Assembly: GCA_035578175.1 (NCBI GenBank)
Contig: JAQMRL010000002.1
Coordinates: 133,426,171-133,490,170, forward strand
Length of the DNA stretch: 64,000 nt
Origin: Catonia carolina
Lineage: Eukaryota > Arthropoda > Insecta > Hemiptera > Achilidae
Direction of reading: 5' to 3'
The notes below the pieces were generated by a model that saw only the letters and a program-made list of their open reading frames with translations, had not been told where the DNA came from and searched no databases. This document shows, one piece after another, positions 24,409 through 36,419 of this stretch. The translations under genes and the position numbers were made by a program. Each line of letters begins with the position of its first letter. The stretch's first letter is position 1.

Positions 24409-24699
24409 CTGGAAAAAAATAAAAAATAGTGTAATTATTTAACATTCTAACTGTTGTATACATAGAGTTATTGATGTAAAAAATAATCTTAAAAAAATGA
24501 ATTTCAGGGAAACTGAAGTATCCGAAAGTATTAAACAATGGTTTTAATAAATCACACATTAATTAAAATTATTTCAGAAAGTACTTTTTAGTCAAATGTT
24601 TAATTGATCTTTCAATATTATGTATCATATGATTTAAATTAGTTTTTCATACTGCCCGAAGGAATTTGCCATTAGCTTGAACAAATATTGTTGGTATTT

Positions 24700-24880
24700 C
24701 ACCAAAAAATATGGGAGCCTGCCTGAAGATCTATGAGATTGAGCTGTGGGATACGATCTGCAACAGCAATATTTAGATTTTACAATAAGTTTCTCCCAAG
24801 TAACGCTAACGCCCTTAGTTTTCTAGAAACATTGAAATCTACGATTACCGGACCATTCAAAATGTTGTTTTTATTATTCA
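24700..24880 (+). pseudogene. Possible LINE C-terminal fragment
   Basis: One frame reads FRFYNKFLPSNANALSFLETL, similar in layout to the LYxxLxxHxNPLxxNL stretch of Jockey-type ORF2. The upstream GCCTGAAGATCTATGAGATTG region is slightly GC-richer. Weak. Confidence 0.28.
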
Positions 24881-25768
24881 AATTTGTTTATGTTTGTTCT
24901 GTAATATTTTAATTTCCTTTTTATTTTTCAAATTTTGAGTTACCCATTGGGGCTATATTCTTTAAATAAATATTTTTGTTTTTTCACGTTACTTGCTCGT
25001 CAAAAAATTAGTTAAAATTTTGGATGATTATATTAATATTGTATAGTTTTTAACTAATGAATAAAGTCAAAAACAAAAAACATTGATCGTCGTTTGAAAG
25101 CCGAATAACTCTAAGAAATTAGAAAAAAAATTAATAATTTTTACGTAGTTATTATCTCAATCTACTTAACTTGAAAGGAAAAAAATACTCTATTGAGTTG
25201 GAAATGTTACCCTGATAGCATAAAGTACTAAAAAAGATTAATATAATTTTTATTTCCGTTCGTGAAGGAAATTGAATGTCTTTGAAGTCAATATTCTAGG
25301 CTACTGCTTCAATTAGTTGTGAATATGTACTTATAAAAATGTATTAAGCCGGTTTATTTCTTATTATAATAGCAAACATATCACGACGGTTGATACGAAT
25401 AACAACTTTTTCAATACTATAAAGTACCTTCTGTATATTTCGCTTGAAGCGATAATTTCACCAGATTGTAAAACAAGTAGTTAGGATTAGCATACATCAT
25501 ATAAGTACAAGTAAAAGTTTCTATTTATATAAAAAAATATAATTTTACAAGTAACATTAGCTTATAAAAAGAGATACAATGAACTTGAATAGAAAGAAAA
25601 AATCAAGAACCGTGCAGGAATCGTGACAGTTACTTTAATTGTCAAACGTTCGAACAGATAGTTATAAAGGATACAGAAAGAATGCAAGGGAGTTCGATTA
25701 AAAAGTTTTTATAACTTGTACAAATGAAATTGGCATCAGTCCATAGAAACACACAGTTTAAAATAAAG

Positions 25769-25895
25769 GCACGGAATATTTTCATACGTTACAAAAAATC
25801 ATTTCATTCTCCACTATAAACAGTTACACCCCAAAGTCGTGGCTAATGACCATTGCAGTTGATGCGACGTTAAATAAATAAATTAAAAAAAGTTT
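25769..25895 (+). mobile_element. T2 SINE, 3' part only
   Basis: Shares AGGCACGG, then TTTTCATA.GTTACAAAAAATCATTTCA, with the tRNA-headed copy at 55184. It continues into a 3' end CAGTTGATGCGACGTTAAATAAATAAA, typical in form of a SINE tail. The tRNA head is missing (5' truncation). Confidence 0.6.
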
Positions 25896-26037
25896 ATAAC
25901 GAAACAATTGTCGTTTTGTTGGAATAAGGAAGTGAGTGAACGTGTGTAGATATGAGTTAAGAAATCCAGTACAGGAAGTGTTGCTAATTTATTTAAATAC
26001 TCGTATAATATTAATTTTGATTTTATATAAAATTAAA

Positions 26038-26426
26038 TGCCCATAACAGACAGGTGGAGTATCAAATTGCTTACTCTCAATATGTTCGTTACAGGGGTAA
26101 AATAAATAGTTCTGTTTCTTAACACATGGTCAGTCAATTAAATAACTAAATCATTTAAGAAGAGGTAGAGGTGTAAAAGACACTAATCAGAGTTATCTCT
26201 TCTGAAAGTAATGCATTTAATTATACAGCCAGACCCTGTGGTAAATGAAGTGAAGGTGTCATTTGCAGAGTGGAAAATATGTGCTTTTCAGAGGGCCCGG
26301 CATGCTGATAAGTGCACTTTTCCACTCAGTGAGGAAGGAATTGGTAAACCACCTCACTCCTCGTTTTACTTAGAAAAGCCTCTAGAGATTCAAACCAGTC
26401 TTTTGGCTGATGACCTAAACAATAAC
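26038..26426 (+). mobile_element. S2 short interspersed repeat, full-length reference copy
   Basis: This 389-bp insertion is flanked by an 11-bp direct repeat ATAAAATTAAA (26027-26037 and 26427-26437), read as a target-site duplication. It starts TGCCCATAACAGACAGG and ends CCTAAACAATAAC. Within the 3' half, AGTGAGG ... CCTCACT can pair as a 7-bp stem around GGCAATGGTAAACC. No convincing A/B-box pair was found, so origin from a tRNA is not shown. The AACAA-type tail and duplication fit LINE-driven retroposition. A 94-codon open frame inside is coincidental. Confidence 0.85.
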
Positions 26427-26567
26427 ATAAAATTAAAATTAATTTTTGAGTTTGTTGTACTGATGTATAGAACTGCAGTAAAAGTTATCAAATGAAAATA
26501 AATAGGGAGTCTATTTTATTTATATTTAATATACTTATGTTTAAAATATTGCAAAATGATAAACCAT

Positions 26568-27225
26568 TTTTTTTGGCTTCAGTTTTATTTTTATTTACAA
26601 CTGTACAATTTTTAAAGCACAACTAGTAATTGAGATGAAATTAATGAAGAATGGCGGGAATGTGAATCGATCCAGTGACCGACTTTGGCGTGAAAATTCT
26701 CAATGAATGTGGTGCCAATATTTTGAATGATAATGATTTATAAACTATGATGGTTGATTTTTTTCTTATGAAATGATTTTCTTTTTTTATGAAATGAAAC
26801 AGCCATGATAAATTAAATTGATATGCTTTTTTATGGTGGTCGGAGAAGATCCCTATTCCACCTTGGTTTCAGTCGTCTGTTAACATGGATATCGTTAGTT
26901 GAAAGAGATTGGACATTTGGATTTATGTGGTCAATTGTCTTTGTGTGTAATGAGTTGTATGTTGCGTTTACAATGTCTCAAACCATTGGTATTTTCAGGT
27001 CTTCGTGAAGGGTATGATTGGTTACGTAAAAAGGTGCGTTTGTTATTGTTCTAAGTGCTTTTTGACTGGTGTCTTTGAAAAATATTTAGTGTTGTTTTGT
27101 GACAGGCTCCGAAAATTGCTCCACCATATAGCCAAATTGGTCGTACTAGTGATTTATAGAGAATGACTTTTAAGTGCAGAGGTAGCGAGAACTTGCGGCC
27201 TAACCACTTTTTAACTTAAAAATTT
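26568..27225 (-). pseudogene. LINE C-terminus with 3' UTR, minus strand
   Basis: Minus-strand frames from about 27225 read KWLGRKFSLPLHLKVILYKS, then LVRPIWLYGGAIFGACHKTT, FQRHQSK and, after frameshifts, RLKPRWNRDLL near 26830. A ~260-bp 3' UTR and a T-run on the plus strand (the poly(A) side, about 26567-26574) follow. The 3' 440 bp recurs at 33484-33955, defining another small family. Dead. Confidence 0.7.
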
Positions 27226-27339
27226 TAATGAATGCTCTAAGAATTGTATTACGATAAAAAGTAGGCGATAATAGTAGGTAAAAGTTGGCTTACAACAAAA
27301 ATTATATGATTGGTATTATAGGATTGGTTTTTCTTTAAT

Positions 27340-27860
27340 CACAGCAAATCATACAATCTATTCCTTTGTAGATAATAAGATGATGGATTTTCCTTTTTAC
27401 ATGTCATGAGCGAGGACAACCCCCCAATGAAGGAACTTCATAGACTTAATTCATGTTTTCTTATCACTTTAATATAAGTTCAGTCGGTGGGTGTCATTTG
27501 AATCGTCTAAGATTGAGATGGTGAGATTGTTGTTTGATTCGTTTTTTTTTGTATTTTGTACTGAATACGTTGATTTCTTGTTGTATTGTAGGAGTTATTA
27601 ATTCTCTGTGTATTTTTATGTTTGTTATGTACCAAGGTGATGTTATGATTATTCTGAGAAATTTCTATTGAAACTTTTGTAAGATTTCAATGTTTGATTG
27701 GCTTGATAAGCCCCATATTTGAATTCCATACGTTTAAATTGGTTTGAGAATTGTTTTGTATATTAAAATATCATTGTTTAGACTACGTTTTGACAATTTA
27801 CCTAGTATCCAATAAAACTCTTTTAATTTTGTTTTCAGGAGTTTCTCTTTGTTCTGCGTT
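27340..27860 (-). pseudogene. LINE C-terminus, minus strand (related to 14270 fragment)
   Basis: Minus-strand reading gives LLGKLSKRSLNNDILIYKTI, TYGIQIWGLSSQSNIEI, WYITNIKIHRE, and the closing ISILDDSNDTHRLNLY before a stop near 27475. The SNIEI signature links it to 14270-14563. The 3' UTR portion around 27350-27410 is similar to 61610-61650. It sits immediately upstream, in minus-strand sense, of another LINE fragment (26568-27225), so two elements are stacked head to tail. Confidence 0.65.
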
Positions 27861-28109
27861 TGTGTTTTCCATTCAGACGTTTGTAAAAAGGGATGTAAAG
27901 TTATTTACCAAACTCTGTTTTAATTATCTGTGGGTTGTTTATAAACTGGTGGATATTTGTATTTTTAAAGTAAATTTTACGTGTGTGCTTTTTGTTTCAT
28001 TTCTTTTCATAAGCCATTTTTTCTTCTGTCATTTTAAAATTCTATCCAGAATTGATTTTGTAATATGTTTCCTTTTTTTTAATAAAGTTTTGGAGGACTT
28101 AAATTAAAG

Positions 28110-29985
28110 GACGGCCAGGTAGTTTACGTATAGAATTTGTATTTCTGTTTTTAATATTTACTTAAGAATAAATGAAAGTTTATTATTATTAATTAGTTGT
28201 TGTACATTTAAAAATAATGTTATTAACATTCAAACAAAATATAAAAGATGAAATGAAGAGAATTTGTGTTCAGGGGTGAATAGACTTTAATATGAATCTT
28301 TCCATGCCAGTAAAACTTGTACAAGTTGTAATATGTGAGCGGAGATGAAACTGATAGGTGAAAAGATTCACCTTAAATCTTCTTCGTATATTTCTACTAG
28401 AAATTAAAATAAAACTAATAATAAACTAAACAAAATATTAGTATTTCCTATTGGCTTCCTGATATAAAATAATAAGAATCCTTGTTGATGTTTTTATTAA
28501 ATAATTTTGCAATAGCGTATTGGTTTAAGAAACTTTTGCTTGATTTATTTGTTGTAGAGAAAGGTATGCATGCCAAGGTACAAGTTGCTGACGGAAGAAA
28601 GTAGCCTACGGTATGAATGTAATACGAGTATATTATGTATACGTCTTGCTATGTATAAGTGCAGATTGCATTACATTAAAACCAGTTAACACTCATTATT
28701 ACGTTGTGAAAAATAAATGGTGCAGTAATTATTGTTATTGAATTACGTAGAATAAGAATAACATTCACTTTTTATTATAAGATACTCGTCTCTTAACTGA
28801 GACTGGTCTTATAATTCTGGAACTTTTATACTATTTTTCAAAGCTGATGAGCTCTGAACGTACGAATTGCCCTCTAGGCAATGATTTGCCAGCAACGTTG
28901 CCAATACTTGCTCTCGTAGCTTTGTTATATATTTTGTTAGCCTTTTTTTTTGATCTTTCAATAACAATTATAGCCTTTGAACATACAACCAGGTAATCAT
29001 AATATGATTATAAGTATTGCATGTAAAGTAGGATAATTGTAAAGTATTGCATGATAATGCGCTCTAATCGATGTGTTCAGTACAAGATGCAAGACACGAG
29101 TGAACTACTGCGGTTCTTATACGCATGTGCGCGTAATGATTGTCAGGCTAAAACATTTGTACAACTAACAACGCTGGCAAATGTTCTGATTGGTCTAAAC
29201 GCCAGGAACATCAAAGCTCATCCATCAACCGTGAAAAACATTATAATATTTCATCTTTTAGAAAATCAATAATTCACTGCAATTGGATAGAACTGTTATA
29301 TGAGACATTATTCGTTATGATAGATGAGTATTTCAGATGGATAATTTTTATAGTTTGTAATCATAACATTCATCAAATATCACGCATAGTCATTATTTTG
29401 TATATTTAAATAACCGAGTTTTAAAATGCAAGTCATGTGTAAAATACTTAAAATAAATTAACGAGAAGATTAAAACATCCAATAACGTTTCCTGATGCTA
29501 CTAATAAAAATATTTTGCAATATATTACGTCTACACTTTCATGTATGTATTATTTACTTGATTTATTGAGGTGCATTAATTTTACATCGTCTACTATTAC
29601 GCTATATTATCGTAATAAAATTGGGTTTTTATTATTTCATTATTTATTCGTAATCGGAAATTAATGAGATGATTTAGATGAAGATAGGAACGTGCAGCTA
29701 CGTAACTAGTTGTCAACTGATCCTCATTCCAGGAGCCAACTCAACTTATGCAATATCATCCTAAAGCAACTTTCTATCAGCTGACTGAAAGGTCAAATTT
29801 GGAATTCATTTATAAAATTGTTTTATCTTTAGTGGTTTATTTAAAACTGTAATAAATGATACTCGTAAATGTGATGATAAATTGTTTGAAATAACATGAT
29901 AAAGATAAGAAGGGTAGATAAGGGAGGTTAGAGCCTAAATCGGTATCTCTTCTAGGATTATGAGAATCTTTTGAATTTTGAATAT
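28110..29985. other. No gene recognised
   Basis: A 73-codon frame (29051-29272) has balanced composition but no similarity I know and no splice context. Otherwise AT-rich and featureless. Confidence 0.35.
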
Positions 29986-29997
29986 TATTCGTTTCAT

Positions 29998-30445
29998 TAA
30001 ATGAGCAGGTCTCTTTTGCAGCGTATTTTTAGGCGTTTCAGGTGGTTGCCAGATGGAAAGTTAATGTACAAAAATGGATTGTTGTGTTCTTATCACTTGT
30101 AAAAATGTTTGTACAGATGTTCGATAAAATTTTGGACGAAAGGTATTTACAAATTTGTGAGTAAGGTTTTATTAGTGACGATTAAGGGTGCTTTTACTAA
30201 AATTTACAATTTTTTTGACTGGTACACTTAGTAAAGTTTAGAGCTAAAAATCCAGGGAAGTTTCGAAAGAGAAGAACATACGTACAAACTTTAAGCAATT
30301 GGTAATTTTTAGCGTTTCCAAACAACGAAAAGTTTAAGTTTAGATTTTAGAAAGAAACGTTTTTATTTGGTAAGTACGCTCCAAGTTATTCTTTTTTCAA
30401 AAGTCAGGCCGAGATATTTGACAGTTTTGTCTTTATGAGTTGATT
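29998..30445 (-). pseudogene. LINE C-terminal fragment, minus strand
   Basis: The minus strand near 30440 reads KTVKYLGLTFEKRITWS, the VKYLGLxxDxxLTW landmark that follows the RT palm in Jockey-like elements. Downstream sequence to 29998 is heavily decayed. The last ~175 bp is homologous to 41213-41400, confirming a repeat. Confidence 0.55.
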
Positions 30446-30449
30446 GTGA

Positions 30450-32278
30450 TTTTCTGTATGTACGGAGAGAGTACTCAACATATGACAGAGTGTGAAAGTT
30501 GCATCAAAAAATTAAATATTTTAGAAATGAAATGAAATTTAAAATAGGCTACATGTGTAAAAATAAAAAATTCTCAGTTCCAAATAGCGTAAGAAAAGAA
30601 CAGAAATGAATTTTTGACAGTGAAAATGGTATACTAAAAGAAAATGTTTTGCTGTAAAAATGTTATTGACTAATTAGCTAGTGTGTTAGACTGCAAAAGC
30701 AAAAGTTGCTGAGTTATTAAGAGTCTGGAAATTTTAACTCTTGAAAACCTCTCATTCGATAATAATCTGCAGTTATGACTAAACTGCTGATACGGCTCCA
30801 AGTACACTATACATACGAGCTTACTGCTGCCACAAAATTTTAGCTGAATCTGTGACATCCTTAATTGTCCAAAAAGAATTATACACATCGCGCTTGTGAT
30901 CATCTCTACTCAACATCACCTCTACTAATTACCTTCCCCTTCCAATTCGGAATTCGGTAAGTCGCATTGTTCTTCATTCAAGTTTAATTTAAGGAATGTT
31001 TCCAAAATAATCCTAAAAGTAGCTTCTAAATGTTGTAAAATTTTTATTTTATTACATACCAAAAGATTTTTTAAAAAAAGTGAAAACGATGATACATTTT
31101 TCATGATAATAATTATAATCCCCTCCACAACTGAGCCGCTTTAATCACCAATTTAAAAACTTTCGGTAATTTTGTCTCAGAAAATTAATGTAACTACTTG
31201 TACATTTAATTAGCTTTAATTACGGAAGTTCCTAGCTTGCTCGATGCAAAATTACACAATCTTTCTTTATCATAACATTAAATTGTACTCGTGGCTTGTC
31301 GAGCTGCCAATGTAAGAACTCCTTCTGATTCTATTATTAAGTAACGCCAGTTGTATTAAAATAACATTGATAATTCATCCAGTCAGTGCGTTTGTTTTAT
31401 TTTCAACGAGGTAAAGATAGAATGGCGGAATAATTGAAGTAATAACTTAATTTATCCTTATCTTGGAATTAGGCTTGATATACAAAGATTAGTTTTTTAG
31501 TTTAGAAAATCATTATTGTAATAATTACTCTCGTTGCCAAGAATTTACTTTTAATATTATGAACTAATTTTTTATAAAAATATTGTTATCCGTTACATTT
31601 ATGTTAATAGATAAAACTCAAAGCACATCCTTATGTTTTTAGATTTTTATTTGAATCCATGAAAATATTTTAAACATAAACCGATAGATACTTGTCCTCT
31701 ATGTTATAAAATTGAATTCATTCCAAGGAGCCATAACCTTACAATAAATTTAAACCGTTTTACAGTAAAATGCAACGAAAAAATCACAGAAAATATTTTG
31801 AATTGCAATGTTTTAATTCATCAAATTGGCAAAAAGCCAGTACTTGTACATTATACAATAGTTTATATATGTGTATATTCTATGAGAATACTGAAATCAT
31901 CGATACATTGGATGGAAGGTAAAAGCGAAGCTAATTATTATTAATTAGTTATGTTGTTAAACCCATTCCCTCAAATTCATAAAGAAGTAAAATATAATTA
32001 AATTTAAGTAAAATTTAATTATTCACTTCCTATTATAAATAGGTAAAATTAATTAACCTTTAAACATCTGTAAAAGAAGTTGACAATAAAAATATGCAAA
32101 TTTTAAGAATCATGAAATAAATTCTTTTATAAAGCTAACAGAATATTTTATTTAAATTAAGTTTGAAAAATTTTTAATTGAAATTGAAAATACCCCATAA
32201 ATATGAATGTGTTTTATCGTTTACAAATATTTACGAGATTCGTTTTTTGTAAATCATTTTCTAATTCTGAAAAACTTA
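30450..32278. other. No gene recognised
   Basis: Two open frames on the minus strand (30670-30903, 30925-31128) are adjacent and show no similarity or coding bias I can defend. Nothing else seen. Confidence 0.3.
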
Positions 32279-32412
32279 TCAGAAATTTTCAATGAACAAC
32301 TTAACTAAATTACAAGTGAGCTTAAATTAAACCGTTTATATAATTTCAGAAATTTTCAATGAACAACTTAACTAAATTACAAGTGAGCTTAAATTAAACC
32401 GTTTATATAATT
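32279..32412. repeat. Perfect 67-bp tandem duplication
   Basis: Two identical 67-bp units, 32279-32345 and 32346-32412, each starting TCAGAAATTTTCAATG and ending CCGTTTATATAATT-like. Identity appears complete, which implies a very recent event (or an assembly artefact). Confidence 0.95.
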
Positions 32413-32839
32413 ATAATGTATTATGAGATTATATTTAAATTTTATTAGGATATATTTAAAAATGAATATAAATTATAGTGCATTTTAAAAATTAAGCTGT
32501 GAAATGAAGTATTAATATAGGTAAAGAAAATACAATAAGAAAATGTAAGTAAGAATAGATACTTAATACAATGATGAACCACAATGTTGATGGATGATAA
32601 TGATGGATGAAATCCTCCTGTTGAAAGATTTAATGAACTAAGATGCGCCGATGACAGATGTGACAAGTTGAAAATAATTTGTTAAATTTGATGATAATGA
32701 TTATGTGTAATGTGTTTGTTCGAAAAATGATTATATGATTAGCGCGCACTTTAGTGTAATTGTATCATCGTGGCAATGTAAAATGAATTGATTCACTAAA
32801 GAGGAAGAAGAACAAGAATAAGCAGGTGATGTTGACTAG

Positions 32840-33010
32840 ATCACTGAGAGGAGTTCCAGCACGGATTGTATGATACGGCGGCGCTAGTAAGTTGCTGCTG
32901 CACTGCAGGTTGTCTGTCGACGGGGCGACGGTCAGGAAATGAAAGCGGCTTGAACTGTAGACGTGAGTAAAGCCGAACTGAACCTACACACCGGTCACAC
33001 CAGTGTTCTT
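32840..33010. promoter_or_regulatory. GC-rich block, candidate promoter/untranslated first exon
   Basis: About 170 bp with many CpGs (GGCGGCGCTAG, GTCGACGGGGCGACGGTC) in otherwise AT-rich DNA. On the minus strand an initiator-like TCAGTT occurs at 32981-32976 within it. On the plus strand there are donor-like sites CTA|GTAAGT and GAC|GTGAGT. It could be a start region on either strand. On the minus strand it would be suitably upstream of the signal-peptide exon at 24408. No TATA box or well-placed downstream element was confirmed. Confidence 0.35.
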
Positions 33011-33483
33011 AGTGTTAGTTGTTCACTGTTACGTAACATCAACTTCTTATTATTTATCCTTTTATACAGTTGTGATCTCTTTTAAAATGCATTTGTATAT
33101 TAAATGTACTATGTTTACGCGTAAGTGGAATCTTATAAATTACATTTCTTTTATTACTATCATCATCATCATCCGTGGTTTATGATCAATATCGTGACTA
33201 AATCTTTTGTTTATGATTTTCATTGGTTGATTACTATCAATTTATTCTTAAATAACTCATTGATACCTACAAAGAATGATTTTATATTATCCATGATTAC
33301 TTTAATCGTTACTATATATTATCTCTTTCCGAAAGAAATTCCTTCATTAAAATTACAATCGGTTGTCTTTATATGGTTAATAACTGCGGGATAGAAGGAG
33401 AGTGAAATTCTTTTCATTTATGCATAGAAAGCTACAATAAATATTCAACAGCTTTTCTGCCTAATCAGCCGATAAAATTTTGG

Positions 33484-33955
33484 TAAATTATTTTTGCTTC
33501 AACTTTATTTTTATTTATAACTGTATATGGTATTTTAAAGCACAACTAGTAGTAAATGAGATGGAATGAATGACGAATGGCGGGAATGTGACGTGAATGT
33601 GAATCGATCCAGTGACCGACATCGGCGTGAAATTTTGCAAGGAATGTGGTGCCAATATTATTTAATGATAATGATTTATAGACTATGATGGATGATTTTT
33701 TGTTGAAATGATGTTTTGTTTTTATGAAATGACACACGCATGAGAAGTTAATTTTTTTGTGGTGGTTGGAGAAGATCCCTATTCCACCTTCCTTTCAGTC
33801 GCCTGTTAAAAGGGAGATCGTTAGTTGAAAGAGATTGGACATATGGATTTATGTGGTCAAATTATCTTTGTGTGTAATGAGTTGTATGTTGCGTTGACAA
33901 TGTCTCGAACCGTTGGTATTTTCAGGTCTTTGTGAAGGGTATGATTGGTAAATTT
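33484..33955 (-). mobile_element. LINE 3' end, minus strand (same family as 26568)
   Basis: Closely similar to 26570-27018: GCGGGAATGTG, TGAATCGATCCAGTGACCGAC, GGAGAAGATCCCTATTCCACC and the 5' limit at GAAGGGTATGATTGG. In minus-strand sense it holds the last part of ORF2 and the 3' UTR only. Confidence 0.75.
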
Positions 33956-34764
33956 TTAAATATAAAAAAAATGTATTTCCATCATTGAAGTATAAAATAC
34001 CTAAAAAATTATTGAACTGTACTTAAATTAGGCACTGTTGGGACACTGCTAATTAAAAAAAATAATTGAGAGGAAAATTTAGTGGTTTAAAAATCAGTTG
34101 TTTTTTTCATATACGTAGTGAGTATACATACTGCACTTAAAATAAATTATTCAGTAAATTGTTATTCTGAATTATCTCTTGACTGATGTAACCTCATGTA
34201 GAGACAATTCGTAAAAATTCTTACTTAGTAAAAATTTAATTTCATATTTAATTGTTGATTATTTAGTAAATTGTAAAATGTAATCTTGTAGAAATATTAT
34301 AAGTGTTCAAAGGTTTTTTAATATACTAGTCGGATGAATTTTAATCGTCTTGTTATTCCCAAGTTGTTCAATAAATTCATAACAAAATAAATAAATATTA
34401 TTTCAATCTTCTCTGATATTGAGTGTCGCATCTGGAAATTTCCTTTTTAACTGTCGCAAGGTTTACATATTTATGTCTTTAGTAACATTTCACAAACTAA
34501 AAGTAACCAACAAAGTTTGCTTAAGAAAAATCTATAACGTAAAACGAGGTTCTTATGTAGAAAAAAAACTATTGCCTTTAATCTAACCAAATCAAATCTT
34601 GTCGCCAGGAGAAGTTAATTATTCTTCAAACAGCTGTAATTTTTTAACAAACCTAAACTAATTTTTAATGCCATTTGTACAATTTTATAGCTAACGTACC
34701 CACGTTACTTTATTCTGAAATCTACTCAAGTTAAAATAAAATGATTTTAACCTTTTTTGTATAT

Positions 34765-35144
34765 AACAGGCAGGTTGAGTGTTAAATTATTTACACTCAA
34801 TCCGCTAGTTCCAGGCTAAAAAAAAAGTTCTGTTTCTTATCACAAGGTCAGCCAATTATATGACTAAAGCATTTAAGAACAGTAGAGGTAGAAGTATAAA
34901 TGACACTATTTTTAGAGTGTTATCTTCTCTAAGAGTAATGAATTTTATTACACACCCAGACCTAGTGGGGAATGAAGTGAAGGTGTCATTTACAGAGTGG
35001 AAAGTAGATTTTTTTCAGAGGGCCTGGTATACTGATAAGCATACTTTTCCACCCACTGAGGAAGGCAGGGTCAACTACCTTACATTTTACTTAGTAAAGC
35101 ATCTAGAGGTACGATCCAGCCATTTGGCTGATAACCTAAACAAC
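34765..35144 (+). mobile_element. S2 short interspersed repeat, near full length
   Basis: Begins AACAGGCAGGTTGAGTG and ends CCTAAACAAC. Flanks AACCTTTTTTGTATAT (34749-34764) and AACCTTTTCCTATAT (35145-35159) look like a target-site duplication with a few later changes. A 100-codon open frame over it is fortuitous. Confidence 0.8.
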
Positions 35145-35159
35145 AACCTTTTCCTATAT

Positions 35160-36215
35160 TGAATCCGTATCGTCAAACTAAATGACAATATCTATTTTCT
35201 TGTTACAGTGAACTAATAATTTTTTTGTTCGTAATGGGCTTGAAAGTTTTACTTTGAATTTTTTTTAAGTTTACCCATAAGTAATACCTAAATTTGAAAC
35301 ACGGAGTAATACTTAACTATAAACATTACAGTAAAATTACAGTGAAATAATTTTTGACTGTAACGGGTTAAATTTTGTTTGCAAGCGGCAACAATAATTT
35401 TATTCAGTAGTCTAGGCTCACACGATTTAAATTTATTTGACATAACTGTCTATTTAGGCCTAATAGAAATGTTTAATATCAAGTTATTCTAGAAATTTTT
35501 ATATGTCTCTTATTCATAAATATTTTGATTAAGTTTATTTCATAACTCAGGAAACACATAATAGAATAAATTTATGATTTTTTTAACTAACTAGGCCTAC
35601 CTGGTAACCTACTGTTAATTTGAAAGTAGGCTAAAGAGTGTGTAGCATTAAATTTTTTATATGTTTATAATTATTTTAAACTTGATTAATTTATGTATGC
35701 CTATATATTGTTGACATTTTCTAGATGCATTTTTGACAATTTCTAGTAAAAGTTGTCAAAGCCTAAAATAGTGAATGAGTGTGTCGCAATGATTTGTGAC
35801 TACCAGCAACACCTTATATGATTATTTGTACATTAAAATCTGATACTTATTAAGTTGTAACGTGAAATATTTTAATTAGAATGTTGTACTTGTCGGTAGT
35901 AAACTCTTTTGTTATATTATGGAATTTGTTTGAGTTCTTGAGAACTTTAGCAAACATATTTGAACAATTAATGTCTAATACTTGTTAACATTACAATTTT
36001 AATCAGTTTTATTTTTATACTAGTTCTCTTTAGATCCTTAAAATATTTTCAGGTAGGCTACTTTTTAACGGTTAAAAAAGAATGAAAGAATCAAGAACAA
36101 AAATGAGTTAATAAAACCAAATTATACTTAGTATTTTTAATATTTTTGTTTAGTATTTTTTATTCTAATAGAGTATGTCTCTTCTGGATGATTAAAGTGA
36201 TAGTGAATTTGCCAA
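35160..36215. other. No gene recognised
   Basis: AT-rich, no supported feature. Confidence 0.4.
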
Positions 36216-36419
36216 ATGAGCTACTCATTTGATTACAGAATGCGATTAGCTGACCAGTGTGTTCATATCGATTCTTACCCTCCTGAACAGCAGGAAAAGT
36301 GGCCGCTTAAAAGGCAACATAACCAAAGATTGCAGAGTGCTGAGATGACAATGTTGAGGTCAGAGGCTAGCTGCATTAGATTTAGTAGAAGAAGGAGTGG
36401 GAATTTTAAAATAAACTGA
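36216..36419 (+). pseudogene. Possible RTE-like LINE fragment
   Basis: One open frame contains WPLKRQHNQRLQSAEMTMLR, resembling the KKRxxQRIQAAEMRMLR stretch just after the RT domain of insect endonuclease/RT elements (compare QRIQAAEMRFLRR in the element at 37625). The remainder does not match. The neighbouring element is of the same broad type, but the two pieces are not contiguous. Confidence 0.4.

Noticed and set aside
27751..28107. 118-codon plus-strand frame rich in Phe, Cys and Val
   Set aside because: Composition typical of T-rich DNA; overlaps a minus-strand LINE fragment.
29051..29272. 73-codon frame with balanced amino acids
   Set aside because: No recognisable domain, splice site or repeat partner; could be real but unsupported.
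33003..33394. Two overlapping plus-strand frames after the GC-rich block
   Set aside because: Low-complexity, T-rich, no similarity and no splice support.
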